Assembly (NCBI RefSeq): GCF_021390575.1
Contig: NZ_JAJEJQ010000002.1
Coordinates: 1,550,001 to 1,614,000, forward strand
Direction of reading: 5' to 3'
Length of the DNA stretch: 64,000 nt
From: Paraburkholderia adhaesiva
Lineage (GTDB): Bacteria; Pseudomonadota; Gammaproteobacteria; Burkholderiales; Burkholderiaceae
Shown here: piece by piece, positions 1-8,502 of the stretch
How positions within the stretch are numbered: position 1 is the stretch's first letter
Layout of the letters: every line of letters starts with the position of its first letter
Position numbers and translations under genes: made by a program
The notes under the pieces: model-generated
Told to the model about the DNA's origin: nothing
Databases searched by the model: none
The model's input: only the letters and a program-made list of their open reading frames with translations

Positions 1-1480
1 ACGGATGCCAGCTCGCCACGTCGTAATGGTTCATGCGGCGCGTCATGCCGTCGAAACCGAGGATGTAGAGCGGCGTGAAGGCGAGCCAGTAACCGATCAG
101 CCAGCACCAGAACGAGACCTTGCCCCAGAATTCGTTGAGCGTGAAGCCGAACACCTTCGGGAACCAGAACGTGACGCCCGCAAGACAGCCGAACACCACA
201 CCGCCGATGATCACGTTGTGAAAGTGCGCGACGAGAAAGAGACTGTTGTGCAGCACGAAGTCCGCGCCGGGCACCGCGAGCAGCACGCCGGTCATGCCGC
301 CCACCGCGAACGTGACCATGAAACCGATGGTCCAGAGCGTGGGCGTGGTGTAGCGGATCCGTCCGCGATACATCGTGAAGAGCCAGTTGAAGAGCTTCAC
401 GCCCGTCGGGATCGAAATCACCGACGTCATGATCCCGAAGAACGCATTGACGTTCGCGCCCGAGCCCATCGTGAAGAAGTGATGCAGCCACACGAAGAAC
501 GAGAGGATACCGATCGACGAAGTCGCGTAGACCATCGACTTGTAGCCGAAAAGCAGCTTGCCCGAGAACGTCGCGATGATCTCCGAGTACGCGCCGAACG
601 CCGGCAGAATCAGGATGTACACCTCGGGGTGACCCCATACCCAGATGAGGTTGATGTACATCATCGCGTTGCCGCCGAGCTCGTTCGTGAAGAAGTGCAT
701 GTCGAGATAGCGGTCCATCGTGAGCAGCGCGAGCGTGCCCGTGAGGACGGGGAACACGGCGACGATCAGGATGTTCGTGATGAGCGCGGTCCAGACGAAC
801 ACCGGCATCTTCATGAGATTCATGCCCGGCGCGCGCATGCGCAGGATCGTCACGATGAAGTTGATGCCGGAGAGCGTCGTGCCGAGACCCGACACCTGTA
901 GCGCCCATATGTAGTAGTCCACACCGACTGTCGGGCTATAGCCGAGTTCGGACAGCGGCGGATACGCGACCCAGCCCACCGCCGCGAAATCGCCGACGAA
1001 CATCGACGCCATCACGAGCACCGCGCCCACGACGGAGAGCCAGAAGCTCAGCGAGTTGACGAACGGATACGCAACGTCGCGCGCGCCGATCTGCAGCGGC
1101 ACGACCACGTTCATCAGGCCGAGAATCAGCGGCGTGGCGACGAAGAAGATCATGATGACGCCGTGCGCCGTGAAGATCTGGTCGTAGTGATGCGGCGGCA
1201 GATAGCCGGCCGCGTCGCCGAACGCGATGGCCTGCTGGGCGCGCATCATGATGGCGTCTGCGAAACCGCGCAGCAGCATCACGATGGCGAGAATGATGTA
1301 CATGACGCCGATGCGCTTGTGGTCGACCGACGTGATCCACTCGCGCCACAGATACGTCCACTTGCCTGCCAGCGTAATGGCGGCGAGCAGCACGAGGCCG
1401 CCGAGCGCCACCATTGCGCCGGTGCCCATGATGATCGGCTCGTGCCATGGAATGGCATCGAGGGTAAGTTTTCCAAACAT
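1..1480 (-). CDS. cyoB: Cytochrome bo3 ubiquinol oxidase subunit I, partial (cut by window edge)
   Basis: Catalytic subunit of the proton-pumping bo3 quinol oxidase in the inner membrane; it reduces O2 with electrons from ubiquinol. The reverse-strand frame begins MFGKLTLDAIPWHEPIIMG and follows E. coli CyoB closely. Visible family motifs are FTAHG (low-spin heme ligand region), WGHPEVYI and WLHHFFTMG (CuB histidines), and AHFHNVIIGG (heme ligands). About 493 codons are present; the family has about 660, so the C-terminus lies beyond base 1. The ATG is 2 bp after the cyoA stop, so the genes are co-transcribed. Since cyoA upstream is split by an IS, cyoB is probably expressed poorly or without its partner. 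The identification is very secure. Confidence 0.96.
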   Translation of the reverse strand, partial: MFGKLTLDAIPWHEPIIMGTGAMVALGGLVLLAAITLAGKWTYLWREWITSVDHKRIGVMYIILAIVMLLRGFADAIMMRAQQAIAFGDAAGYLPPHHYDQIFTAHGVIMIFFVATPLILGLMNVVVPLQIGARDVAYPFVNSLSFWLSVVGAVLVMASMFVGDFAAVGWVAYPPLSELGYSPTVGVDYYIWALQVSGLGTTLSGINFIVTILRMRAPGMNLMKMPVFVWTALITNILIVAVFPVLTGTLALLTMDRYLDMHFFTNELGGNAMMYINLIWVWGHPEVYILILPAFGAYSEIIATFSGKLLFGYKSMVYATSSIGILSFFVWLHHFFTMGSGANVNAFFGIMTSVISIPTGVKLFNWLFTMYRGRIRYTTPTLWTIGFMVTFAVGGMTGVLLAVPGADFVLHNSLFLVAHFHNVIIGGVVFGCLAGVTFWFPKVFGFTLNEFWGKVSFWCWLIGYWLAFTPLYILGFDGMTRRMNHYDVASWHP

Positions 1481-1969
1481 GACTACTCCGCAGCCAGAGT
1501 GGCGGACGCTTGCCCGCCGGTAGATTCGAGAGAGAGTGCGGGCGCACGGGTCCCGCACATCGGATCGCGGGCGGTGCCGCGCATGTAGCGTTGAACGACG
1601 TCGTCGAAGAGATGAGGCGTTACGTCCGAATACAGCGTGACGGGCACTTTCGGGCCAGGCTGCGAGAGCGCCGCATACGTTGCGGTATCGAGCGTGCGCG
1701 GCGTGGCCTTCGCACGTGCGATCCACGCGTCGAAGTCGCTGCGGCTCGTGGCAAGCGTGTCGAAATGCATGTCCGCGAAGCCCGGGCCGCTGAACGCCGC
1801 TGAACGCCCCTCATACGTGCCAGGTGCGTTCGCGATCAGATGCAGTTGTGTCTCCATGGCGGGCATCGCGTAGACCTGACTGCCCAGTTGCGGGATGAAG
1901 AACGGTAATGCCCCCGCAAATCCATCGTCGGGAGAAGTAGAATTTTCTCGTTAAGAGGGAGTTCTGCAG

Positions 1970-2236
1970 ATGAAGAAGTCGAGATTCACGGACAGCCAGA
2001 TACTGGAGGCGCTCAAGCGCGCGGAGGCCGGACTGGCGGTGCCGGAGCTGTGCCGGGAGCTGGGCATCAGTTCGGCGACGTTTTATAAATGGCGCTCGAA
2101 GTACGGCGGCATGGACGCGTCGATGATGTCGCGCATGAAGGAACTGGAGGCGGAGAATGCCCGGCTTCGCAAGATGTACATCGAGGAGAAGCTCAAGGCT
2201 GAGATTGCCTCGGAGGCACTGCAAAAAAAGTTCTGA
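1970..2236 (+). CDS. IS3-family transposase OrfA
   Basis: An 88-residue helix-turn-helix protein, MKKSRFTDSQILEALK at the start, with CRELGISSATFYKWRSKYGG as recognition helix and a leucine-zipper-like C-terminal half (KELEAENARLRKMY). In IS3 elements OrfA binds the terminal repeats and regulates transposition. The frame ends just after an A AAA AAG run at 2224-2230, where a -1 shift would join it to orfB. Confidence 0.93.
   Translation: MKKSRFTDSQILEALKRAEAGLAVPELCRELGISSATFYKWRSKYGGMDASMMSRMKELEAENARLRKMYIEEKLKAEIASEALQKKF
2224..2230 (+). other. Candidate -1 programmed frameshift site (A AAA AAG)
   Basis: The zero-frame reading ca A-AAA-AAG-ttc-tga carries the standard slippery heptamer of IS3-family elements two codons before the orfA stop. 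A -1 slip continues V-L-K-P-S-R-R-R-E and runs straight into the orfB ATG at 2257 in frame, which would make the OrfAB transposase. No stimulatory hairpin was evaluated. Confidence 0.75.
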
Positions 2237-2256
2237 AGCCATCTCGTCGGCGCGAG

Positions 2257-3057
2257 ATGGCAAAGCGGGTTGTGCAACAGCGGCGCGTGTCAATTCGTGT
2301 GGCGTGCGCGGCGTTTGGCATCAGCGAGTCGTGCTACCGGTACGAGGCGAAGTTGAACACGGAGAACGAAGAGATTGCCAACTGGCTGCTGCGTATCACG
2401 GGTTGCCATCGCAACTGGGGTTTTCTGCTGTGCTACTTCTACCTGCGTAACGTGAAGGGATTCGGCTGGAACCATAAGCGCATTTACCGGATTTACCGCG
2501 AGCTGGAGCTGAACCTGCGCATCAAGCCGAAAAAGCGGCTGGTGCGGGAAACGCCGCAGCCGCTATCGGTACCGGAGGCCATCAATGAAGTGTGGTCGAT
2601 GGACTTCATGCATGACCAGCTGGTTGACGGGCGCAGTATCCGGACGCTGAACGTGATTGATGATTTCAACCGCGAGGCGCTGGGCATCGAGGTGGATTTC
2701 TCGTTGCCATCCGAGCGGGTGATTCGCACGCTGAAGCAGCATATGGAATGGCGAGGCAAGCCGAAGGTCATCCGGTGCGACAACGGCCCGGAATATCTGA
2801 GCGCGGCCATCGTGACGTGGACGCAGAAGCAAGGCATCCGGTTGGAATACATCGAGCCGGGCAAGCCGCAGCAGAATGCGTATATCGAACGGTTCAACCG
2901 GACTGCTCGGTACGAATGGTTGTCGCAGTATCTGTGGGAAGACCTGGAGCAGGTTCGCGAAGCGGCGGCCGACTGGATGTGGATTTACAATCACGAGCGC
3001 CCGAATATGGCATTGGGCGGTTTTACCCCGAAGCAGCGGCTGGCCATGGCCGCTTAG
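2257..3057 (+). CDS. IS3-family transposase OrfB (DDE integrase domain)
   Basis: Catalytic part of the transposase, probably made mainly as an OrfAB fusion through the frameshift site upstream. An HTH_21-like segment comes first (ITGCHRNWGFLLCYFYL, then NHKRIYRIYRELEL), followed by an rve integrase core with the three acidic residues in WSMDFMHD, IRCDNGPEY and QQNAYIERFNR. The C-terminal NHERPNMALGGFTPKQRL is typical of the family. The frame is intact, so the element may be functional. Confidence 0.93.
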   Translation: MAKRVVQQRRVSIRVACAAFGISESCYRYEAKLNTENEEIANWLLRITGCHRNWGFLLCYFYLRNVKGFGWNHKRIYRIYRELELNLRIKPKKRLVRETPQPLSVPEAINEVWSMDFMHDQLVDGRSIRTLNVIDDFNREALGIEVDFSLPSERVIRTLKQHMEWRGKPKVIRCDNGPEYLSAAIVTWTQKQGIRLEYIEPGKPQQNAYIERFNRTARYEWLSQYLWEDLEQVREAAADWMWIYNHERPNMALGGFTPKQRLAMAA

Positions 3058-3723
3058 TTTCTACTTCTGCCCACCGTGGAAAACGGGGGCATTACCGAAC
3101 GAGTTCATCAGCGATTCGGCGGTCAGCCGGAATTCGACCGGCGTATCGACGGGAATCGCAAGTTCGTTCACGGAGGCAACACCATAGTCGCGATAGATGA
3201 AGTGCCACTTCCAGTTCAGCGCGACCACGTCCACGCGCAGCGGTTTCTGCTGCGACTCGATCGGCTTGTACGGATCGAGCGTATGGGTTGTCTTCCAGAT
3301 CAGCACGCCGAGCGTGATGATGATCACGCAGGGTATCGACCACACCACTACTTCGATCGCGGTGGAATGCGCCCACTTCGGCGCGTAGGTCGCGCGCGTG
3401 TTCGAAGCGCGGTAGCGCCACGCGAAGAAGAGCGTCAGCACGATCACGGGGATCACAACGAGCAGCATCAAGCCGAGCGCGACGAGGATGAGGTGCTTCT
3501 CCTGAGCGCCGATGTCACCCTTGGGGTCGAGCAACGCGGAACTGCAGCCGCCGAGCAGCATCAGCGCGCCAGTGGCGACGGTGCTTGCGACACGGCGCAC
3601 ACTACCGCGTGGTTGCGGTGAATCGGGTGGAATGGAGGAAAGCGGCCGCTTTAGCGAGGCGGCCAGAGTCTGAAATAGTGGATGGCGCATGTCGGGTTCC
3701 TGATGGGACAAGCGCATGAATCC

Positions 3724-3867
3724 ATCCATACGACGAGGCACGCGGAAACTTCCCCGAACCACCCCAACCCGCCGCCCAGCCTACCCTGCGACGATATACA
3801 TACAATTTACTTATGTATGGATTGATGCGCTTGGAGTGGCATGCTATTGTAAGACATCATCCATACA
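3724..3867. promoter_or_regulatory. Divergent promoter region with three GTATGGAT half-sites
   Basis: Between the leftward cyoA and rightward MocR-type gene the word atccatac or its complement gtatggat occurs three times: 3724-3731, about 3816-3822 and 3859-3866. The last two form an inverted pair (acttatgtatggattgatg against catcatccatacaagt). MocR regulators usually bind repeats near their own start, so this is a likely operator. Which promoters it controls is inference. Confidence 0.5.
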
Positions 3868-3878
3868 AGTGCGACAAA

Positions 3879-5273
3879 ATGACACCGCAACGCACATCCA
3901 GCCCCGAGACCCAGATGGCCGCCTGGCAGTCGGCACTCAGCACGGAGTCAGGCCCGCGTTACATCCAGATCGCCGAGTTCATCGAACGCAGCGTCGCCGC
4001 CGGCAGCCTGCGCCCAGGCGACCGGTTGCCGGCGCAACGCCAACTCGCGGCGTGGCTGGGCGTCGATCTGACCACCATCACGCGCGGCCTGAACGAAGCG
4101 CGCCGGCGACGGCTGGTCGATGCGCGCGGTGCGCTCGGCACGTTCATCGCCGCGCCGGAAGCCGAACTGCGGCAGCGCGTGGACCTCAGCATGAACATTC
4201 CGCCGCCGCCCGCCGGCATCGACATGGAAGCGCTGCTGCGCGAGGGCATGTCGCAAGTGCTCATGCGCAGCAACGTCGATCTGCTGATGACGTATCACGT
4301 GGGCGGCGGCAGCCCCGCCGATTGCGAAGCGGGCGCGGCATGGCTGAACCCGATACTGGGACGCGTCGCTCAATCGCGCGTGGCCATGTGCCCCGGCGGG
4401 CAGGCAGCGCTCGCCGCGATGATCCTCGCGTTCACCGAACCCGGCGACGCGATCCTGAGCGAGCCGCTCACTTACCCAGGCCTGCTGCACGCTGCGCCGC
4501 AACTCGGACGGCGCGTCGAGGCCGTCGCAACCGACGCGGACGGCATGTGTCCCGACGCGCTCGACGAGGCGTGCCTCGCGCATGGATCCCGCTTCATCTA
4601 TCTGAACCCGACGCTGAATAACCCGACGACCGTCACGATGCCCGAAGCCCGGCGGCGCGAGATCATTGCGGTCGCGGCGCGTCACGGCGCGCGCATCGTG
4701 GAGGACGATCCGTACTGGCTCTTTGCGCGCCACGCACCGCCGCCACTCGCGCGGCTCGCACCCACCGAGACCTGTTACATCGGCACGCTGTCGAAATGCC
4801 TGTCGCCGGGTCTGCGGACCGCGTTCGTCGCATTGCCCGACGAGGCATCGCGCGCGCGTTTCATCACTGCGTTGCGCTCGTTTTCGCTGATGACCGCGCC
4901 GATCGCGAACGCGCTCATCACCCAGTGGATCGGCGACGGAACCGCGGTGCGCCTTTTCGAAGAGGTGCGGACCGAAGCGAGAGAACGTCAGCGCATTGCG
5001 GCGCAGACGCTCGGCGTGTCGGCAGGCGACGGCATCCATCTCTGGTACGAGTTGCCGCGCTACTGGGCACCGGGCGAACTGGCCGCGGTCGCCAGCGCCG
5101 AAGGCCTGGCGGTCGCGCCATCTACGGCGTTCAAGGTCGGTGAACACGGCGGCGCCGCCATCCGGATTTCGCTCGGCACGACGACGAATCGTGGTCAACT
5201 GCAGGCGGCGTTGCGCAAACTCTCTGCCCTGCTGGCCGACGACCAGTCTGCGCGGCATGAGGTCCTCATCTGA
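3879..5273 (+). CDS. MocR-type regulator (GntR winged helix fused to class I aminotransferase)
   Basis: A transcription factor of about 464 residues with an N-terminal GntR winged helix (IAEFIERSVAAGSLRPGDRL, QRQLAAWLGVDLTTITRGLNEA) joined to a fold-type I aminotransferase domain. The PLP lysine lies in IGTLSKCLSPGLR, with NPTLNNPTTVTM and IVEDDPYWLF as flanking motifs. MocR proteins use PLP or an amino-acid/PLP adduct as effector. The ATG at 3879 (MTPQRTSSPE) was chosen over an upstream in-frame ATG at 3813, which lies in the presumed operator. The YciI-like gene starts 32 bp downstream and is probably co-transcribed. The target pathway cannot be read from sequence. Confidence 0.9.
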   Translation: MTPQRTSSPETQMAAWQSALSTESGPRYIQIAEFIERSVAAGSLRPGDRLPAQRQLAAWLGVDLTTITRGLNEARRRRLVDARGALGTFIAAPEAELRQRVDLSMNIPPPPAGIDMEALLREGMSQVLMRSNVDLLMTYHVGGGSPADCEAGAAWLNPILGRVAQSRVAMCPGGQAALAAMILAFTEPGDAILSEPLTYPGLLHAAPQLGRRVEAVATDADGMCPDALDEACLAHGSRFIYLNPTLNNPTTVTMPEARRREIIAVAARHGARIVEDDPYWLFARHAPPPLARLAPTETCYIGTLSKCLSPGLRTAFVALPDEASRARFITALRSFSLMTAPIANALITQWIGDGTAVRLFEEVRTEARERQRIAAQTLGVSAGDGIHLWYELPRYWAPGELAAVASAEGLAVAPSTAFKVGEHGGAAIRISLGTTTNRGQLQAALRKLSALLADDQSARHEVLI

Positions 5274-5305
5274 TCGACTCGCGCAAATTTATTCTGGAGT
5301 TCTGA

Positions 5306-5599
5306 ATGTTTATCGTCCACCTCACTTACAAGGTATCGCTCGACCAGGTCGACGAGGCGCTCGAAGCCCACCGGCGTTTTCTCGACGAGCACTTCGCCGC
5401 CGGGATTTTCGTGGCCGCAGGACCGAAGGTACCGCGCGATGGCGGCGTGATCGTCGCGTCGAATGTCGAGCGCACGCAGCTCGACGCGATCCTCGCAAGT
5501 GACCCGTTTGCCACCCAGGGCATCGCGTCCTATGCCGTCACCGAGTTCAAAGTCACGCGCATCGGGCCGGGCATCAATCTGCATCCGCGCGTCGCGTAA
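5306..5599 (+). CDS. YciI-like family protein
   Basis: A 97-residue protein, MFIVHLTYKVSLDQVDEALEA at the start, with the small dimeric alpha/beta barrel pattern of the YciI family: HRRFLDEHFAAGIFVAAGPK, then GGVIVASN and DPFATQGIASYAVTEFKV. YciI-like proteins are mostly of unknown biochemical role. It follows the MocR-type regulator by 32 bp on the same strand with a ctggag ribosome site, which suggests a shared transcript and possibly shared effector chemistry (inference). Confidence 0.88.
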   Translation: MFIVHLTYKVSLDQVDEALEAHRRFLDEHFAAGIFVAAGPKVPRDGGVIVASNVERTQLDAILASDPFATQGIASYAVTEFKVTRIGPGINLHPRVA

Positions 5600-5617
5600 G
5601 CACGCCGTGCGCTCACG

Positions 5618-6109
5618 TTAAAACACGCCGAGTGCAAGACCAGCAGCAAGGCCCGCGCCGAGTTCGGCGCAGCGCGCCAGATCGTCGGCGCCAATGGTCT
5701 TGTGCGCGAGGATCCGTTCCGGCGTTTGTGCGTGCGTGCAGACGATGATTCCCTGCGCCACGCTTTTGAGCCGCCAGCCTGTAGCGATGCGATCGATCTG
5801 GCGCAAGGCGTTTTGCCCGTCACTGCCGGCGCAGATCATCACCGCGTAGGGGCGCCCGTTTACGCGATCGAGCGCCGCGTAATAGGTGCGATCGAAAAAG
5901 TCCTTCATGATCCCGGACATCGCCGCGAGATTCTCGGGCGTCGCGAACAGATAGCCGTCTGCTGCGAGTACGTCATCGGGGCCCGTTGCGTCTGCGCGCT
6001 GCAACCGGACGTCGATTCCCGACTGCTCACGGGCCGCCTGCGCGGCCGCCTCGGCCATCTGCTGCGTTCCGCCGGTCATCGTGTGATAGACGATCAGCAG
6101 CGTCTTCAT
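5618..6109 (-). CDS. Flavodoxin/NAD(P)H-dependent FMN reductase-like protein
   Basis: A 163-residue flavodoxin-fold protein. The FMN phosphate loop is HTMTGGTQQMA near residues 9-19. Later LFATPENLAAMSGIMKDFFDRTYY (about 54-77) and AVMICAGSDGQ fit the flavin-binding loops of the flavodoxin_2 or FMN_red families. It faces the YciI-like gene convergently with an 18-bp gap. The partner and substrate are unknown; a role as electron carrier or quinone reductase is plausible but not shown. Confidence 0.85.
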   Translation of the reverse strand: MKTLLIVYHTMTGGTQQMAEAAAQAAREQSGIDVRLQRADATGPDDVLAADGYLFATPENLAAMSGIMKDFFDRTYYAALDRVNGRPYAVMICAGSDGQNALRQIDRIATGWRLKSVAQGIIVCTHAQTPERILAHKTIGADDLARCAELGAGLAAGLALGVF

Positions 6110-6470
6110 GTTTCAGTCTCTGTTTTCGCCAGGTACCGCAAAGATCTCAGCTGTGCGCTAAAACCGCTGTCTAATGGAGATTCTAACGGCTGTCTGATAT
6201 ATTGCCCGACGACAGGGCATTACGCCGACTTCTCGACCGGTACTGCAAGCCGCAGATTCGCCAATGACCCCTCGCGTTTCCCTCAGCTTTATTTCAGGAG
6301 CCGGTGCGTATCGAACAGCATTATCCGGCAGATAGATGTAGAACCCCGCTGTAACGCGCGCCCCAGGGGCCACGCTCAGTGCGAGAAATCCGGATTATTT
6401 TTTCTGAGAACCTGGGGCGAACGCGTGCAGTTCTAACGCGAGAGTTTCTGGCGCACCCCAGAAATCGCTC
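6110..6470. other. Intergenic stretch, nothing recognised
   Basis: No open frame with natural protein character is visible on either strand. It probably holds the promoter of the leftward flavodoxin gene near 6110-6200. Base composition appears to become less GC-rich towards 6400. Confidence 0.5.
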
Positions 6471-6968
6471 TCACTTTTCTATACTCGCCAGTGCTTCGCC
6501 AGTCGGCTCCAACTCGACCAGTTTTTGCACTTGATGTTTCCCTTCAGCGATACGCCGTAGACCAATCCTGGGTCGGATAAGTGGAATTCCAGTAGCCCGG
6601 ATAGAGGCTCGATAGTAGACGTCCTCTCTGTCGCTTCCGTCTAAAGTCAGCGATAGTACAAGACCATCTTCGTCATCTGGTGACGCATTCCGAAGCCATC
6701 CACCGTGGTGACCTGTGGCAATTACGCGCTCAGCGATGACACGTTTCAGTCCTTTATCGAGTAGCGCAATTGCAAAAGACTCATTAAACGATTTACCACA
6801 AGACGTAATAAGAATAAAGAAAAGCCGCGTTTCGAACTGGTATCGAATTGAATTTCCGACTACGGCAAGACCAGTATCGCTATTGTCGATGAATAAGCGG
6901 GAGCGCTGCCGACCAGACACAACGTCCGAGTGATTCGGCTCCAGGTGGAAGCGCTCGATTGATCGCAT
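6471..6968 (-). CDS. Hypothetical protein
   Basis: A 165-residue frame starting MRSIERFHLEPNHSDVV. I do not recognise the family. It has mixed alpha/beta character, for example RLFFILITSCGKSFNESFAIALLDKGLKRVIAERVIATGHHGGWL, and no signal peptide or membrane helix. It lies in an apparently AT-richer patch next to a glycosyltransferase gene on the same strand, so the two may have been acquired together. A recognisable start context and residue patterning favour a real gene, but this is moderate evidence only. Confidence 0.5.
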   Translation of the reverse strand: MRSIERFHLEPNHSDVVSGRQRSRLFIDNSDTGLAVVGNSIRYQFETRLFFILITSCGKSFNESFAIALLDKGLKRVIAERVIATGHHGGWLRNASPDDEDGLVLSLTLDGSDREDVYYRASIRATGIPLIRPRIGLRRIAEGKHQVQKLVELEPTGEALASIEK

Positions 6969-7056
6969 CGTAGTTAAGAATATTTATGTAGTTGATATCC
7001 GTGAGCGCGGCGCTCACAGGTGGTAACGCACCGACCTCCCCGAGGACGGATCTGGC

Positions 7057-7944
7057 TCAAGAACTCTTTGCCGACGCACTCTCAGCCCGGAGAGCGTGGA
7101 ACCTGGATAACACTCGACGGACCGATAGCAGCCGTTTCCACAGGAGCTCTTTCAGCGCGGAAGAAGGTACGAGATCAGGAGGCAGTGCCACTACTCCAGG
7201 CCCCCATCCCGGGCGCCAGGCGCGTGCCAGACCTCGCCGCATGAAGAGGCTAAGAGTCGGGACACCGATTGAAGACGCAATATGGCCGAGTCCGGAGTCG
7301 TTTCCGATAAACCAGCCGGATTCTGCAATAACCGTCGCTACATCGCTCAGGCTCGCGTGCGCTTTGATGTCGTGACCGGAGGCCGCGTGTTCGCTCCACG
7401 CGGACAACTCACCTGGAGCAACGAGAAAGCACGGTTGAAGGTTGGATGCAGAAAGCGATCGCGCCAGCGAAATAAATTTTCGCTGACTCCACATCTTTTC
7501 CGGATGGCTTCCCGTCGGGTGAATTGCAACTCGGTCCGGATAGCGACCGCGGCTGACACGCGACGGTATCGTGATCCCGTTTGATCGCGTGACGTCCCGA
7601 AGCTGGAAGAAGTTGCTTGCAACGTCCGCGACACGATCGATCATGTGCCTGGAGCGACCAAACTCGGCCAATTCGGGTATGCAGATCGTCCGGCCTGACT
7701 GGCTCAGCTCTTTCCCTTCACCGGTGGCCCTGAATTCGATCACCGTGTCGAACGACTTTCGATACGAGTCCAGTCGTCCAATCGTGACGTGCGGAAACCA
7801 CTCCGACAATTGTTCTGCCACCCAACCGAAAACAATCGGATTGTGACCGTTCCGGATCAGATTGTTGACGAGAACCATGCCAATCAGGCTATCGCCAATA
7901 GGAGGGGCCAAAACCACCGCGATGGAATTCGTCTGCAATTTCAT
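7057..7944 (-). CDS. Glycosyltransferase family 9 (heptosyltransferase-like)
   Basis: A 295-residue protein starting MKLQTNSIAVVLAPPIGDSLIG. Family features are the N-terminal Rossmann start with a GDSLIGMVLVNNLIRNG loop, the central HPTGSHPEKMWSQRKFISLA segment (binding of the ADP-sugar donor in family 9) and the C-terminal WFIGNDSGLGHIASSIGVPT. Family 9 enzymes add heptose or related sugars to the LPS core at the inner membrane. There is a TTG start 11 codons upstream (7977), but the ATG was preferred. It is a lone gene away from an LPS cluster in an AT-richer patch, suggesting transfer. The acceptor is unknown. Confidence 0.85.
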   Translation of the reverse strand: MKLQTNSIAVVLAPPIGDSLIGMVLVNNLIRNGHNPIVFGWVAEQLSEWFPHVTIGRLDSYRKSFDTVIEFRATGEGKELSQSGRTICIPELAEFGRSRHMIDRVADVASNFFQLRDVTRSNGITIPSRVSRGRYPDRVAIHPTGSHPEKMWSQRKFISLARSLSASNLQPCFLVAPGELSAWSEHAASGHDIKAHASLSDVATVIAESGWFIGNDSGLGHIASSIGVPTLSLFMRRGLARAWRPGWGPGVVALPPDLVPSSALKELLWKRLLSVRRVLSRFHALRAESASAKSS

Positions 7945-8502
7945 TTTCTTTACACTATTGGCTTTGCGCCTGAGCAACGGTGTCGGCTGGCAGGATGGGA
8001 CAGTCCCCGAATCCTAATATTTTATGACAGTTCGTTACATGCAGCAATGCTCGTAAGGGCGGGCAAACGACAGAAAAGTGACCTTAAATCAAGCTGTTAG
8101 GGGCCAGAGCCCATGCCGTGGGAATTCCTGGAGCCTAGGCACGGACCGCATCGGCAGCGTGGGGCCGTCTCGCGCTTCGCGTTCCGGATCATCTGGCCAC
8201 CGAAGCCACTGCGCCTTCTTTCCCCGTTTCTTCGGCTATTCGCTTGCCTGTACAGAATATGGCCCGATTGCGTGGCCGCCCACCGGCCACTGCCCGATCG
8301 CTGCCGGCCGACATCCTTTCGACAGACAACGAGGAAACGAGCGCTCCATGGTCAACCAGCCCCCCCTCCCGCGAAATCCCCAAATATCAAATAAATGTTC
8401 AATGACGAGACGTTTGCGCGAAATCAGCGAGAAAACCAGGTCATTTTGTTATCTTGATAATTTGCGTCAAGAAAGCCAAATCGGCTGCTTCGAGTTTCTG
8501 CC
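7945..8502. other. Intergenic stretch of 558 bp, no supported gene
   Basis: Open frames here give unnatural proteins rich in Arg and Pro. The stretch just before the hemerythrin gene has an inverted repeat cttga/tcaag around 8454-8472 with a 9-base centre. This spacing does not fit an FNR box. Confidence 0.45.

Larger units (their letters stand above)
1904..3096 (+). mobile_element. IS3-family insertion sequence in cyoA (1193 bp)
   Basis: An intact IS with imperfect terminal inverted repeats: the left end starts ggtaatgcccccg and the right end is its complement cgggggcattacc, with further similarity to about 37 bp (shared agaagtag). It is flanked by a 4-bp target duplication, gaac, at 1900-1903 and 3097-3100. 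It carries overlapping orfA and orfB with a DDE integrase domain, the layout of the IS3 family. A 4-bp duplication would suit the IS407 or a neighbouring group, but the group cannot be fixed by eye. Clean ends and intact frames suggest recent, possibly still active, insertion. Confidence 0.95.
1483..3690 (-). pseudogene. cyoA: Cytochrome bo3 oxidase subunit II, interrupted by an IS element
   Basis: Subunit II of the bo3 quinol oxidase: a lipoprotein with two membrane helices and a periplasmic cupredoxin domain without CuA. The N-terminal part (3690 to 3097) starts MRHPLFQ behind an aggaa ribosome site, has lipobox LLGGCS, two hydrophobic helices and LNWKWHFIYRDYG, and stops inside MNSF. The C-terminal part (1899 to 1483) continues FIPQLGSQVYAMPAMETQ. 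Removing the IS and one 4-bp duplication rejoins MNSF to FIPQ in frame, giving 336 codons of protein. The ATG at 3690 was preferred over upstream in-frame starts because of its ribosome site. As it stands the IS adds GNAPVFHGGQK and a stop, so the product should be non-functional. Confidence 0.95.

Noticed and set aside
5..901. Long rightward frame of 298 codons opposite cyoB
   Set aside because: Very rich in Arg, His and Glu with no family features; it is the antisense shadow of the well-supported cyoB frame.
8455..8471. Possible FNR box before the hemerythrin gene (ttgat and gtcaa)
   Set aside because: The half-sites are separated by 7 bases instead of 4, which does not fit FNR/ANR binding.
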